Of a stretch of 64,000 nt of DNA, positions 1 to 8,494 are shown in pieces. Numbering within the stretch: position 1 is the stretch's first letter; each line of letters begins with the position of its first letter. The stretch spans positions 1 through 64,000 of the forward strand of contig CAYWEM010000012.1 of assembly GCA_964457225.1 (NCBI GenBank), read 5' to 3'. Both the position numbers and the translations under genes were made by a program. The stretch comes from CAYWEM01 sp964457225 (GTDB lineage Bacteria; Acidobacteriota; Aminicenantia; UBA2199). A model generated the notes under the pieces. The model saw only the letters and a program-made list of their open reading frames with translations. It was not told the origin of the DNA and did not search any database.

Positions 1-844
1 GCCAGGTGTTTTCCTGGCCGGTTTTTTCCGGGTCGGGCCGGTATTCGAAATTGACAACCAGCTCGCCGGTTTCGGTCAGGGCGACGGGATTTTCGGCATG
101 CAGAATGAAGAAACGTTTGTTGGCCTCGGAGGCCTTGACGTTGCCGTGCTCGCCCTCGGTGGCCTCGACGACGCGAAAATGGACCTTGAGCGGAGATTCA
201 TCCTCGGCACCGAGCAGGATACCGATCTGATTCTGCTGCCGCAGAGCGCGGATCTCTTGCGCCTGCCGCAAATCGAAGGTGAAGTTGGAAAAATACTCGG
301 CGCTCTTGATGTAATACTGGTCGGCGTTGGCCCAGTGCAGTTTCACTTCCTCGCCGTTGTACGGCACGGCAAAAGGCGCGGCCTTGCCGGATGTTTCCCG
401 GGTGTAATAGCGGCGGGAGATAAAGTCGCCGTCGTCGTAGTAGCGCTCAAAGAAACGATACAGGTGGTCATAAACATCGGCCTCGGCAGATATGTTGCCC
501 TTCTGCGCGGTTATCTTCTTGACCGTTTCAGTGTATTCTCTGCCCGCTGGAGTCTTTTCAAAAGCAGGATTCAACACTCCGTTGGCATCTATAGCCGCCT
601 CTCCAAGGGTAGCAATAACTTTCTGCTTTGCAGCTTCCATCTGTTCATGGCTTGAGGCTTGAACTAGTTCGCCGAAGGCATCCGCCACGATTTTCAACAG
701 GTCAGTGCCGATGAAGTCCTGAACTTCCTGCGCCTTGGCGTGCATGATGCGGTAAAAGCCGAAATCGAGGTCCGGCTGATTGAGATGAAAGAGTTCGGAA
801 AGCTTTCTTAAAAGACGACTGCGAAGTTGTTCAACCGTTGGCAT
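1..844 (-). CDS. Site-specific adenine DNA methyltransferase (Type III Mod-like), N-terminal part, cut by window edge
   Basis: The reverse strand is open from an ATG at 844 to the window edge (about 281 codons), with an AGGAG Shine-Dalgarno 7 nt before the ATG. The N-terminus contains an FGFYRIMHAKA stretch followed by RYYDDGDFISRRYY, LHWANADQYYIK and FNFTFDLR-like segments. I recognise these from the N-terminal region of very large adenine-specific methyltransferases annotated as Type III-like Mod or 'site-specific DNA-methyltransferase' subunits. The catalytic DPPY and FxGxG motifs would lie beyond the edge and are not seen. Such proteins modify adenine in a specific sequence and normally sit beside a helicase/nuclease restriction subunit, which would be expected to the left. 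The family assignment comes from recall of conserved motifs, not a search. Uncertain: exact R-M type and whether the gene is intact. Confidence 0.8.
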   Translation of the reverse strand, partial: MPTVEQLRSRLLRKLSELFHLNQPDLDFGFYRIMHAKAQEVQDFIGTDLLKIVADAFGELVQASSHEQMEAAKQKVIATLGEAAIDANGVLNPAFEKTPAGREYTETVKKITAQKGNISAEADVYDHLYRFFERYYDDGDFISRRYYTRETSGKAAPFAVPYNGEEVKLHWANADQYYIKSAEYFSNFTFDLRQAQEIRALRQQNQIGILLGAEDESPLKVHFRVVEATEGEHGNVKASEANKRFFILHAENPVALTETGELVVNFEYRPDPEKTGQENTW

Positions 845-1314
845 GGTTATCTCCTGATTATCAAATCACGTTTCAGCGGACAGTAAAAACCAGCCTGACT
901 TTCGTTTTTTCTCACAAATTGAGCCTCTGCCCGATCGTCCATTGTTTTCCTTTGGCAAGCCGGCCTCTGCCGCTCCTCTTGAACAGGGTTATGCCCTCTC
1001 TGCTGTGCTAATTGCCGAAACAATTTTCCTTCATTGACCCGCCATTGTCAAACCATTTTGCCTGCACCGGCGGCATTTTCAAGTCTTATCACAAACACTC
1101 TATCATTTGCTGATACAGCTGGCACTGCTTTTCATATGAGCTGAAGACGAAACCGGCAAAGCCTGGTTAATTCGGGCAACCAAACTCAAAGCGGATTATA
1201 AGGATAAGAAAACAGCATCCTTGATCATGCTTTTAGGCCGGGCGGATTCTGTGCCAAGATGTTATGTTCTAAAAAAACAGCATCCGGGCTTCTCTTCAGG
1301 GGTCGGCTGAAAGC
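845..1314. other. 470-bp intergenic stretch upstream of the methyltransferase
   Basis: There is no convincing gene. On the reverse strand a short frame opens with ATG at 951 after an AAAGGA sequence. It encodes about 31 residues and its TAA lies in the methyltransferase ribosome-binding region. This could be a leader peptide or chance. A 12-bp direct repeat AAAACAGCATCC occurs at 1209-1220 and 1274-1285. The second copy follows the end of the YgjP gene, where the reverse strand has a T-run that could help termination, but the pairing before it is weak. Confidence 0.4.
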
Positions 1315-2061
1315 TCAGCCGGGCGGGCGACGCAGTTCGCCCCGCAGTTCCCGCCAGCCGGGCAACACCCGGTCGAGAATGGCCCGAAAGCGGTCATTGT
1401 GCCCCGGCTCCAGCAGGTGGGCCAGTTCGTGAATCAGGACGTACTCCAGGCAGGCCGGCTTTCTTTTAGCCAGTTCCAGGCTGAGGCAGATACGGCGTTT
1501 TTTCGGCTGGCAGCTGCCCCAGCGTGATTTCATCTTCCTGATGCGCCAGCCGGCCAGGGTCACTCCCAGTCGTTCCGGCCAGCAGGCCAGCAGGGCGCGC
1601 AGTTCTTCGGCCATAGTCTCCCGGTATAATTCCTCCAGGGCTCTCCGCCTGGTCTCCGGCTTACTGCCTGATGGTACGCCCAGATAGATAAAGCCGTCCC
1701 CATTGAGAAAAGCCCGCGCTTTACCCGGTCGCTCGACGATCCTGAGCCTCATTTTCCGGCCCAGGAAACAGTGCATTTCTCCATCTGCAAAGCGCAGTTC
1801 CTCTGGTCTTTCCATTCCGGCCAAGCGCAGGCGCTGTTTTTCAATCCAGTCCAGGCGACTGAGGATGAAAGCGCTTATTTCTCGGTCCAGGGCCCGCAGG
1901 GGGGCGCTGACCCTGATTTCATTCTCCGGACGGCAGACCCGTAAATACAGGTTTTTTATGTTCTTGCGCTGTACCGTCGCCACCAGGTCCCCGACTTCGA
2001 GCCGGGTCTCCTTTAAGGTTTTCTTAACCCGCCGGCCGGCTGAATTTAAAAAAAAACCCAT
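1315..2061 (-). CDS. YgjP-like (DUF45/WLM) zinc metallopeptidase
   Basis: A 248-residue cytosolic protein. The C-terminal half holds the zinc-metalloprotease signature HELAHLLEPGHNDRF, preceded by the family-typical WGSC segment. These identify the YgjP/DUF45 (WLM, M48-like) group. The substrate is unknown; family members are frequently found inside or next to restriction-modification loci, and here the gene lies upstream of the methyltransferase on the same strand. No Shine-Dalgarno precedes the ATG. Instead a TTGGCA-17-TAAATT promoter places the transcript start on the ATG itself, so the mRNA is probably leaderless. The start could also be an internal Met, but the Lys/Arg-rich N-terminus fits the family length of about 230-250 residues. 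Confidence 0.85.
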   Translation of the reverse strand: MGFFLNSAGRRVKKTLKETRLEVGDLVATVQRKNIKNLYLRVCRPENEIRVSAPLRALDREISAFILSRLDWIEKQRLRLAGMERPEELRFADGEMHCFLGRKMRLRIVERPGKARAFLNGDGFIYLGVPSGSKPETRRRALEELYRETMAEELRALLACWPERLGVTLAGWRIRKMKSRWGSCQPKKRRICLSLELAKRKPACLEYVLIHELAHLLEPGHNDRFRAILDRVLPGWRELRGELRRPPG

Positions 2062-2067
2062 GGCCTG

Positions 2068-2096
2068 AATTTACACTATCGTATTTGCTTTGCCAA
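2068..2096 (-). promoter_or_regulatory. Promoter of YgjP gene, leaderless arrangement
   Basis: Read on the reverse strand: -35 TTGGCA (2091-2096), 17-bp spacer, -10 TAAATT (2068-2073). The expected transcription start at about 2061 is the first base of the ATG. The -10 is only a 4/6 match, so the inference rests on spacing and the absence of a Shine-Dalgarno. Confidence 0.5.
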
Positions 2097-2187
2097 GCAG
2101 GGCCGGTTCGACAATCCAAAACCGTTCACCCTGCTTTCTTGGCCACATGAAACGACTAATGACTTGACCTCCTGCTTTCTTTCTTGT

Positions 2188-2216
2188 TTGACAGCAGGGA
2201 CAACGCGGTTTACAAT
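2188..2216 (+). promoter_or_regulatory. Sigma70-type promoter of the small beta-barrel gene
   Basis: TTGACA (2188-2193), 17-bp spacer, TACAAT (2211-2216). The predicted start near 2223 gives a leader of about 16 nt that holds a strong GAGGAGG site before the ATG at 2239. Confidence 0.7.
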
Positions 2217-2238
2217 ACCCGGACTTGAGGAGGGTGCC

Positions 2239-2703
2239 ATGAAAAAAACTCTAATCCTGCTTTTAGCTGTTGTAGTCATCGGCGGGGCGCTTCAGGCCCA
2301 GGGGCTCCAGGGCGGTCTCAACCTGGGCATTATGACCGATGACTCGCTGAGTTTCGACCCGCTGATCTGGTCGGTCGGCCTGGAACTGGGCATCCCGCTG
2401 GGCAATTTCCTGGTTTTCAGCCCTGAATGCCTGCTGTACGGGTACAAGTTTGAATTCAAGCAGTTCCTGCTCTTTCCCGGGGCAATCCTGAACATAAACC
2501 TGAGCCAGCTTTTCGTCGGCGGCGGTGTAGTCAAGGGATTCATCATCGGCGAGGGCGTCAGCGCTTCGACCGACCTGGCCTTGAAACTGAACGCCGGTTT
2601 CCAGAGCTACAGTTTCAAGCTGACCGCCTACCTGATCACGCCCTTTGACGCCCTGCTGGAAAAAGGCATGATCGTCGGGGCCACCCTGGGATTCCGCTTC
2701 TGA
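2239..2703 (+). CDS. Small outer-membrane beta-barrel protein, unknown role
   Basis: A 154-residue exported protein. The start ATG at 2239 is fixed by GAGGAGGGTGCC just upstream; a longer frame from 2164 would read through the promoter. Residues 1-20 form a signal peptide (MKK, hydrophobic core, ALQAQ cleavage region). The mature part has alternating hydrophobic and polar strands rich in Gly, Phe and Leu and ends in GFRF, the terminal aromatic typical of BAM-inserted barrels. At about 130 mature residues it could form a small barrel of roughly eight strands. It is not assignable to a named family. It stands alone between divergent YgjP and convergent M64 genes. Confidence 0.7.
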   Translation: MKKTLILLLAVVVIGGALQAQGLQGGLNLGIMTDDSLSFDPLIWSVGLELGIPLGNFLVFSPECLLYGYKFEFKQFLLFPGAILNINLSQLFVGGGVVKGFIIGEGVSASTDLALKLNAGFQSYSFKLTAYLITPFDALLEKGMIVGATLGFRF

Positions 2704-2731
2704 TTAAAGCTCCGGCCCGGGACGGCCGCCG

Positions 2732-4165
2732 TCAATTGCTGTAAGCTTCTATAACCCGGGCGATGGTTTCCCGACAGACCGGGCAGAATTTCATACTGCG
2801 GGTGAACATGATGCAATCGAGGCTCGGGCGGAAATAGCCGGAAGCCCGGTAATTGGCGCCCTCGAACAAGCCGGTTTCATTCCGGTATTTCTGCTTGGCG
2901 AACAATTCCTGCTCCCGCCTGCGCTGGTTCCTGAAAAGTTCTTCCATTTCACTTTCCGGGGCGCCCCGGGCGCGCAGGGCCGCCCTCTGCTTTTCAACTT
3001 CCCGGCCATGGCGCTCGAATGCATCCTTGTCCCAGGGCGTGGGCAGGGGCAGCCCGGGCCTGATCAGGTCGGCCCATTTAATCCGGCCGTCGAGAAAGGC
3101 ACTGATGTTCTTCTCCCAGGGCTCGGCCGTTATCGGTGATTCCGTTTCGTAAGCCACCGCCGAAGTGTAGTACTCATCGGCCAGGGCGGCCAGGTGGTGG
3201 CCCATTTCGTGGATTACTATGTAGTCCGAAAATGCGTTGTCCGCGGCCACCGCGGCATAGAGGTTGTGAATACCGCCGCCGCCGTAAGTGCTTTCGTTGA
3301 TCAGGATGACCTTAAAATCGTAAGGTACGACCGCCGCCGCATCACGCACTGGCTTGTTGTCCGTGGTCATGGCGTAACGCTGGGAGTCGAAAAAACTGTA
3401 AGTCATACCCAGGGGCGAACGCCGGTATATACCGTCATGAGGCCGGCTGACTCCGGAAAGGGCGGCCGGGGTTTCCACTCCTCGGATGGTGATTTTATCC
3501 TTCAAGCTTCTGTATGGCTCGGCGGCCAACAGCTCTCCGGCCAGGCGCCGGGCGTCGTTTCGGAATTTTTCCATTTCCTCGGCCCGGTAACCGTCGCCCA
3601 GGAAAACTATGTCCAGCCGGTGGTGAGGATCGTCGTCCCCCCAGATGCTGAACGATTTGAAAGGCGAGGAGGCTTCCGCCTTGTTCACCCCGCGGTCCGC
3701 CGGGTCTATTTCCCTGCTCCAGACAGGCTGGAAAACGTTTTCCCGGTCACGCTTGTCGATACGCAGCAGCACCTTGTTCCGGGGCCAGGGAAAACGCACG
3801 GATTCGTGGAAAGTACCCCATTCCCGGCGGGCGGCATCAATGGTCTGCCATTCACCGAAAATCGAAGCAAAACCTTGGCTGAAAATTATGCGGCCGCTTT
3901 CAGGATCAAGAACAAGCAGGCGATACAGCCCCAGATCCAGGTGATCATGAAGGTTTTTCGTGCTGCCGGGCCAGGGGCCGTCACAGAGAATTTCATCCAG
4001 GGCGAATTGCTCGCCGTCAGCATCTCCGGAATGAAAGTAATCCACCCGCATGGTCCTGTTTTCAAAATAATCCGTAAACATGATGTCGGCCTGCTTTTCG
4101 GCCCCAGGCAGGATTGCCGGGGTCAAAAGGGACAGCAACAGCAGTAAAATTGTTACCTGGTTCAA
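2732..4165 (-). CDS. Secreted M64-family (IgA peptidase-like) metallopeptidase
   Basis: A 477-residue exported protease. The start is a TTG at 4165 preceded by GGGGAGG at 5-nt spacing; no upstream ATG fits. Residues 1-22 are a signal peptide. The central region carries LDIVFLGDGYRAEEM and the zinc site HEMGHHLAALADEYY (HExGHH at 319-324, with a downstream Asp-Glu-Tyr), diagnostic of peptidase family M64. The N-terminal approximately 150 residues resemble the beta-sandwich domain preceding the catalytic domain in Bacteroidetes M64 proteins. A Cys pair (CPVC) lies near the C-terminus. It probably degrades extracellular or periplasmic protein. It follows hflKC on the same strand but after a hairpin, so is probably a separate transcript. 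Confidence 0.88.
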   Translation of the reverse strand: MNQVTILLLLLSLLTPAILPGAEKQADIMFTDYFENRTMRVDYFHSGDADGEQFALDEILCDGPWPGSTKNLHDHLDLGLYRLLVLDPESGRIIFSQGFASIFGEWQTIDAARREWGTFHESVRFPWPRNKVLLRIDKRDRENVFQPVWSREIDPADRGVNKAEASSPFKSFSIWGDDDPHHRLDIVFLGDGYRAEEMEKFRNDARRLAGELLAAEPYRSLKDKITIRGVETPAALSGVSRPHDGIYRRSPLGMTYSFFDSQRYAMTTDNKPVRDAAAVVPYDFKVILINESTYGGGGIHNLYAAVAADNAFSDYIVIHEMGHHLAALADEYYTSAVAYETESPITAEPWEKNISAFLDGRIKWADLIRPGLPLPTPWDKDAFERHGREVEKQRAALRARGAPESEMEELFRNQRRREQELFAKQKYRNETGLFEGANYRASGYFRPSLDCIMFTRSMKFCPVCRETIARVIEAYSN

Positions 4166-4223
4166 TTCAGCCTCCCCTTTCAGCTTATCGCTGTTTATAA
4201 ACGCACAAGACAGGAACCGGAAA

Positions 4224-4255
4224 GCACCGGACCCGCGGGGAGGCGGGCCCGGTGC
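4224..4255 (-). terminator. Hairpin downstream of hflC
   Basis: Near-perfect 13-bp GC-rich inverted repeat (GGCACCGGGCCCGC class arms, one mismatch, 6-nt loop) beginning 8 nt after the hflC stop. It is followed on the reverse strand by CTTTCC rather than a clean T-run. Likely a terminator or 3'-stabilising hairpin for hflKC. Confidence 0.6.
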
Positions 4256-4262
4256 CGGCTGT

Positions 4263-5204
4263 TTATCTCGACTGGCGCAGGAATTTCAGGAATTCCGCTT
4301 CAGTGGAAAGGATCATGATGGTTTCCTTGTCGAGTATCTGGCGGTAGGTTTCCAGGGTCTTCATGAACTGGTAGAAAGCCGGGTCACGGTTGTAGGCCGC
4401 GGCGTATATCTGGGTGGCCTCGGCGTCGGCCTTGCCCATGATCTCCTGGGCCTGGCGGTAAGCTTCGGACTCTATGCGCTTGGCTTCCCTTTCACGCTGG
4501 CCGCGGATTTCCGCGTTCTTGCCGTCACCCTCGGAGCGGTAGCGCTCGGCGATCCTCTTTCGCTCCGAGATCATGCGGCTGAAGACTTCGCGCTGTACTT
4601 CGTCAACGTAATTGACCCGCTTCAATTTGACGTCGCGCAGTTCGATGCCGAATTCCGGGGTGATGGCCGAAGCGGCCCGCAGGATGATGGCATTGATCTC
4701 ATCGCGGCCCACTTCAACTTTTTCCAGCTCTATGGCGCGGTCAAGCACTTCCACCAGCTCCCCGGTGGTCTCAAACTCCCGGTTGGAAGTGCGGACTATT
4801 TCGATCAGGTTGTGGTTGGCGATGGCATTACGGGTTTCACCGTCGATTATGTCGTCGAGGCGGGAATAGGCGCCCCGCTCGTCGCGCACGCGCTGGAAGA
4901 AGACCAGCGGATCACTGATGCGCCAGCGGGCGTAGGTGTCCACCCAGATGTACTTCTTGTCCTTGGTCGGAATCTGGTTGGGGTCACCGTCCCATTCCAG
5001 CCAGCGTTTCTCGAAGTAATGGGTCTTCTGGATGAAGGGCAGCTTGAGATGCAGACCCGGCTCAGAAATCGCCCCGCCGATCGGTTGACCAAACTGAGTG
5101 ATGATTACCTGGTTGGTCTCGGCCACGATGTAAAAAGTGTCACTGAGTACTATCAGGGCCAGGAAAGCGGCCACGATTAAAATCACTGTGCCGGCGCGTT
5201 TCAT
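4263..5204 (-). CDS. hflC: HflC, SPFH-domain modulator of FtsH
   Basis: 313 residues. One N-terminal membrane segment (about 6-24) is followed by an SPFH/band-7 domain beginning at FYIVAETNQVIITQFGQP and a long charged coiled-coil region (AERYRSEGDGKNAEIRGQREREAKR) typical of HflC. With HflK it forms the large membrane cage around FtsH that restrains its proteolysis. The start overlaps the hflK stop as ATGA, giving translational coupling. Length and order (hflK then hflC) match the usual pair. A GC-rich hairpin follows the stop. Confidence 0.93.
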   Translation of the reverse strand: MKRAGTVILIVAAFLALIVLSDTFYIVAETNQVIITQFGQPIGGAISEPGLHLKLPFIQKTHYFEKRWLEWDGDPNQIPTKDKKYIWVDTYARWRISDPLVFFQRVRDERGAYSRLDDIIDGETRNAIANHNLIEIVRTSNREFETTGELVEVLDRAIELEKVEVGRDEINAIILRAASAITPEFGIELRDVKLKRVNYVDEVQREVFSRMISERKRIAERYRSEGDGKNAEIRGQREREAKRIESEAYRQAQEIMGKADAEATQIYAAAYNRDPAFYQFMKTLETYRQILDKETIMILSTEAEFLKFLRQSR

Positions 5205-6193
5205 TTCTGCACCTCCTTTTTCAGCTCCTCGGCCAGGTTGAGCAGGGGCAGGACGTTTTTCTGCTTTTCATCGACGATCACCTTGCGTCCTATCTTGGGC
5301 ATAACCTCGTTGATCACTTCCAGGTAAAGACGGCGCCTGGTGACCTCCGGAGCCTTGATGAATTCCTGGTACATGGCGATGAAGCGCTCGGCTTCACCGC
5401 GGGCCCGGTTGACCCTGGCCAGTGCGTAACCCTCGGCGCTGCGGATGATTTCCTCGGCTTCACCCATGACCCGGGGAATGGTGCGGTTGTATTCCGACCA
5501 GGCCTCGTTGATCTTCCTTTCCTTTTCCTGCAGCGACTGGTTGACTTCGTTGAAGGAAGGCTTGACCGGCTCAGGCGGGTTGACGTCCTGGAAAATGAGC
5601 TGCTTGATGTCGATGCCGATTTCATAGAGCCGGCACAATTCCTGCAGCAAGTCCTTTGATTCGGCGGCGATGCGCGCCCGGCCGATGGTCAGCACTTCGT
5701 CCACGCTGTTGTCGCCGATCACCTTCCTGACCACTGTCTCGGTCATGTAGCGCAGGGTGTCGTTGACATTGCGCACCTTGAACAGGAAATTGTAGGGATC
5801 CTGGATCTGGTACTGCACGATCCATTCGGCATCGACCACGTTCAGGTCGCCGGTCAGCATGACCGACTCGCGCTTGGCGTCCGGAGTCGTAGCGTACCTG
5901 CTTGACACACCCGGATCTACGGTACGGAAGCCGAATTCCATTTTAAGCTGGCGCTGTACCGGCACCTTGATCAATTCCTCGACACCCAGGGGCAGCTTGA
6001 AATTCAGCCCGGGCTCGCTGGTGCGCTGGTACTTGCCGAAACGCAAGATCACGCCGACCTCCTCGGGCTGAATCTGGTACACCGAATCAAAGACCATGAT
6101 CAGGCCGAGGATGACCAGGACAATGCCCAGAACGACTTTTTTCGACATCTTGGGCATCTTGATCTGTTCGAACTTTTGAAAGTCATTACTCAT
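5201..6193 (-). CDS. hflK: HflK, SPFH-domain modulator of FtsH
   Basis: 330 residues from the ATG at 6193, chosen because GGAGG lies upstream in the leader and because the reverse promoter lies 50-90 nt further up; a longer frame would run through that promoter. A transmembrane segment spans about residues 20-37. The SPFH domain opens at IQPEEVGVILRFGKY with the GLNFKLP segment, then a helical region with the NEVNQSLQEKERKINEAW pattern expected of HflK. The N-terminal Gly-rich tail of E. coli HflK is absent, so this is a shorter version. It partners with HflC in the FtsH-regulating cage. The gene is divergent from the S9A peptidase gene. Confidence 0.92.
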   Translation of the reverse strand: MSNDFQKFEQIKMPKMSKKVVLGIVLVILGLIMVFDSVYQIQPEEVGVILRFGKYQRTSEPGLNFKLPLGVEELIKVPVQRQLKMEFGFRTVDPGVSSRYATTPDAKRESVMLTGDLNVVDAEWIVQYQIQDPYNFLFKVRNVNDTLRYMTETVVRKVIGDNSVDEVLTIGRARIAAESKDLLQELCRLYEIGIDIKQLIFQDVNPPEPVKPSFNEVNQSLQEKERKINEAWSEYNRTIPRVMGEAEEIIRSAEGYALARVNRARGEAERFIAMYQEFIKAPEVTRRRLYLEVINEVMPKIGRKVIVDEKQKNVLPLLNLAEELKKEVQK

Positions 6194-6251
6194 GAAAACC
6201 TCCTGCCGCCCGGCGGGAAAGAATATTCCGTCAATCCGGCGGCAAAAAATC

Positions 6252-6280
6252 ACTATATCAGAATTGAGTTTTCCAGGCAA
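6252..6280 (-). promoter_or_regulatory. Promoter of hflKC
   Basis: Reverse strand: TTGCCT (6275-6280), 17-bp spacer, TATAGT (6252-6257). Predicted start near 6245 gives a leader of about 52 nt. Confidence 0.6.
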
Positions 6281-6285
6281 ACCCG

Positions 6286-6314
6286 TTGACAAGAGCCGCT
6301 TACTGGAACATAAT
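6286..6314 (+). promoter_or_regulatory. Promoter of the S9A oligopeptidase gene
   Basis: TTGACA (6286-6291), 17-bp spacer, CATAAT (6309-6314). Predicted start near 6321, leader about 35 nt containing GGAGG. It lies back to back with the hflK promoter. Confidence 0.7.
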
Positions 6315-6355
6315 TTCATCTCTGTATCACCCGGCATAATTCCATGGAGGTTGCA

Positions 6356-8494
6356 ATGTCCATAAAAAACCCCAGGTTTTTCAGAGCGATACTGCCGTTC
6401 ATACTGCTGGCCGGAACATCCTTGCTCTTTCCGGGCTCGATCAATGAAAAGCCCCGGCCGCCAAAAGCGGAAAAAAAACCGGTAGAACTGAGTGCGCACG
6501 GGCAGACCAGGACAGATGATTTCTACTGGCTGAACGAGCGGGAAAACCCGGCGGTCCGAGCCTACCTGGAAGCGGAAAACGCCTACGCGTCAGCCGTGAC
6601 CGCCCACACGGAGGAACTCCAGGAAAAACTTTACCGGGAAATAGTCGGTCGTATCAGGCAGGATGACGTTTCAGTGCCTTATTACCTCAACGGCTACCAT
6701 TACTATACGCGTTTCAGCGAAGGCCAGGAATACCCGGTTTACTGCCGGCGCAAGGGCTCAATGCAGGCCGCGGAAGAAATCATGCTCGACGTCAACGAGC
6801 TGGCCGCGGGCCACAGTTTTTTCCATGTCGCCGATCTCCAGGTCAGCCCGGACAACCGCCTGCTGGCCTTCGCCCAGGACACGGTCTCGCGCCGGCTCTA
6901 CACCATTCGCTTCAAGGACCTGCAGAGCGGCGGAATCCTGCCCGGAGAAATAAGCAACACTTCGGGCCAAATCATGTGGGCCGCCGACAGCAAAACGGTT
7001 TTCTACGTAACCCGCGATGAGACTCTCAGGCCCTGCCGGGTTTACCGCCACGAGCTCGGCCGACAACAGGAAACCGATCAACTGGTCTTTGCGGAAAAAG
7101 ATGAAACCTTCAACGTTTATCTCAGTCCGGCCAAGTCACGTCGTTTCCTGTTGATCAACTCGGTCAGCACCCTTTCCAGTGAAGTCCGTTTCATCCCGGC
7201 CGATCAGCCCCGGGCCGAGTTCAGGATTTTCCAGCCCCGGCAAAAAGACCTGCTTTACGAGGTTGACCATGGACCGGCCGGTTTCCTGGTACTGACCAAC
7301 TGGCAGGCCCGGAATTTCAGGCTGATGGCGGCCGATGAACGCTCCACGGCCATGTCCGGCTGGCGGGAGATCATTCCGCACCGTGAAGACGTCCTGCTGG
7401 AACAGTTCGAAATTTTCACCCGCCGCCTGGTGCTGAACGAGAGAAAAAAAGGCCTGCACAGCCTCAGAATCATCGGTCTTGAGGCCGAAGAGGATTATAA
7501 CCTCGATCTCGGTGAAGAAACGTATATAGCCCGGATCGGCTTCAACCCCGAGCTGGACCGGGATTCTTTCCGCTTTCATTATTCATCGCTGACCACCCCG
7601 CATTCGATCTACGAGTACGATTTCAGCCGGCGCAGCCGAAAGCTGTTGAAAATGGAGGAAGTCCTGGGGAATTTCGATCCAGCGGATTACCAGAGCAGGC
7701 GCATCCAGGCCCTGGCCTCAGACGGCCGTGAAATACCCATATCCCTGGTCTTTCGCCGGGAACTTTTGACCCCTGAATCGGGTAATCCCCTGCTATTGTA
7801 CGGTTACGGGTCATACGGCTACAGCAGTGATCCCTATTTTAATTCACCGATCTTGAGCCTGCTTGACCGCGGTTTCATCTTCGCCATCGCCCATATCCGC
7901 GGAGGGCAGGAAATGGGGCGCTTCTGGTACGAAGAAGGCAAACTGCTGAACAAGAAGAACACTTTCACCGATTTCATAGCCTGCGCCGAACACCTGATCA
8001 AAGAAGGCTACACCGACCATGAACGGATTTTCGCCATGGGGGGAAGCGCCGGCGGACTGCTGGTCGGGGCGGTGATCAACGCCCGCCCGGAACTTTTCAA
8101 TGCGGTCATCGCCCAGGTGCCCTTTGTTGACGTCATCACCACCATGTTCGACGAATCAATCCCCCTGACCACCTCGGAATACGACGAATGGGGCAATCCC
8201 AATGATCCGGTTTACCACGACTACATGCTTTCCTATTCCCCCTACGATCAGGTCCGGGAACTGCCCTACCCGGCCATGCTGGTGACCGCCGGTTTTCACG
8301 ATTCCCAGGTCCAGTACTGGGAACCGGCCAAATGGGTGGCCAAGATGCGCATTCTGGGACGTCACCGGGGGCCTCTGTTGTTGAAAACCAACATGGAAGC
8401 CGGTCACGGCGGAGCCTCGGGACGTTTTCAACGGTACCGGGAAACGGCTTTCGAGTACGCCTTTCTGCTTGACCGGCTGGCAGGCGGCGATTGA
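6356..8494 (+). CDS. Exported oligopeptidase B-type serine peptidase (S9A)
   Basis: 712 residues. The ATG at 6356 is preferred over one at 6344 because the GGAGG that includes the earlier codon is the ribosome-binding site. A signal-type segment occupies about residues 8-27. The N-terminal DDFYWLNER motif and the seven-bladed propeller region are followed by the alpha/beta-hydrolase domain. The triad is visible: Ser564 in GGSAGG, Asp649 in GFHDSQVQYWEP and His684 in EAGHGG. These match oligopeptidase B / prolyl oligopeptidase, which cleave short peptides, often after basic residues or proline. E. coli PtrB is cytosolic; the leader here suggests a periplasmic form. It fits the set of exported peptidases in this window. 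Confidence 0.92.
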   Translation: MSIKNPRFFRAILPFILLAGTSLLFPGSINEKPRPPKAEKKPVELSAHGQTRTDDFYWLNERENPAVRAYLEAENAYASAVTAHTEELQEKLYREIVGRIRQDDVSVPYYLNGYHYYTRFSEGQEYPVYCRRKGSMQAAEEIMLDVNELAAGHSFFHVADLQVSPDNRLLAFAQDTVSRRLYTIRFKDLQSGGILPGEISNTSGQIMWAADSKTVFYVTRDETLRPCRVYRHELGRQQETDQLVFAEKDETFNVYLSPAKSRRFLLINSVSTLSSEVRFIPADQPRAEFRIFQPRQKDLLYEVDHGPAGFLVLTNWQARNFRLMAADERSTAMSGWREIIPHREDVLLEQFEIFTRRLVLNERKKGLHSLRIIGLEAEEDYNLDLGEETYIARIGFNPELDRDSFRFHYSSLTTPHSIYEYDFSRRSRKLLKMEEVLGNFDPADYQSRRIQALASDGREIPISLVFRRELLTPESGNPLLLYGYGSYGYSSDPYFNSPILSLLDRGFIFAIAHIRGGQEMGRFWYEEGKLLNKKNTFTDFIACAEHLIKEGYTDHERIFAMGGSAGGLLVGAVINARPELFNAVIAQVPFVDVITTMFDESIPLTTSEYDEWGNPNDPVYHDYMLSYSPYDQVRELPYPAMLVTAGFHDSQVQYWEPAKWVAKMRILGRHRGPLLLKTNMEAGHGGASGRFQRYRETAFEYAFLLDRLAGGD

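Noticed and set aside
98..655. Long open frame on the + strand opposite the methyltransferase
   Set aside because: It lies antisense to the coding frame of the methyltransferase; composition is typical of a shadow in GC-rich DNA, with no Shine-Dalgarno or recognisable domain.
3194..4147. 317-codon frame on the + strand opposite the M64 peptidase
   Set aside because: It mirrors the M64 gene; no ribosome-binding site and no family motif, while the opposite strand has a clear HExGHH site and signal peptide.
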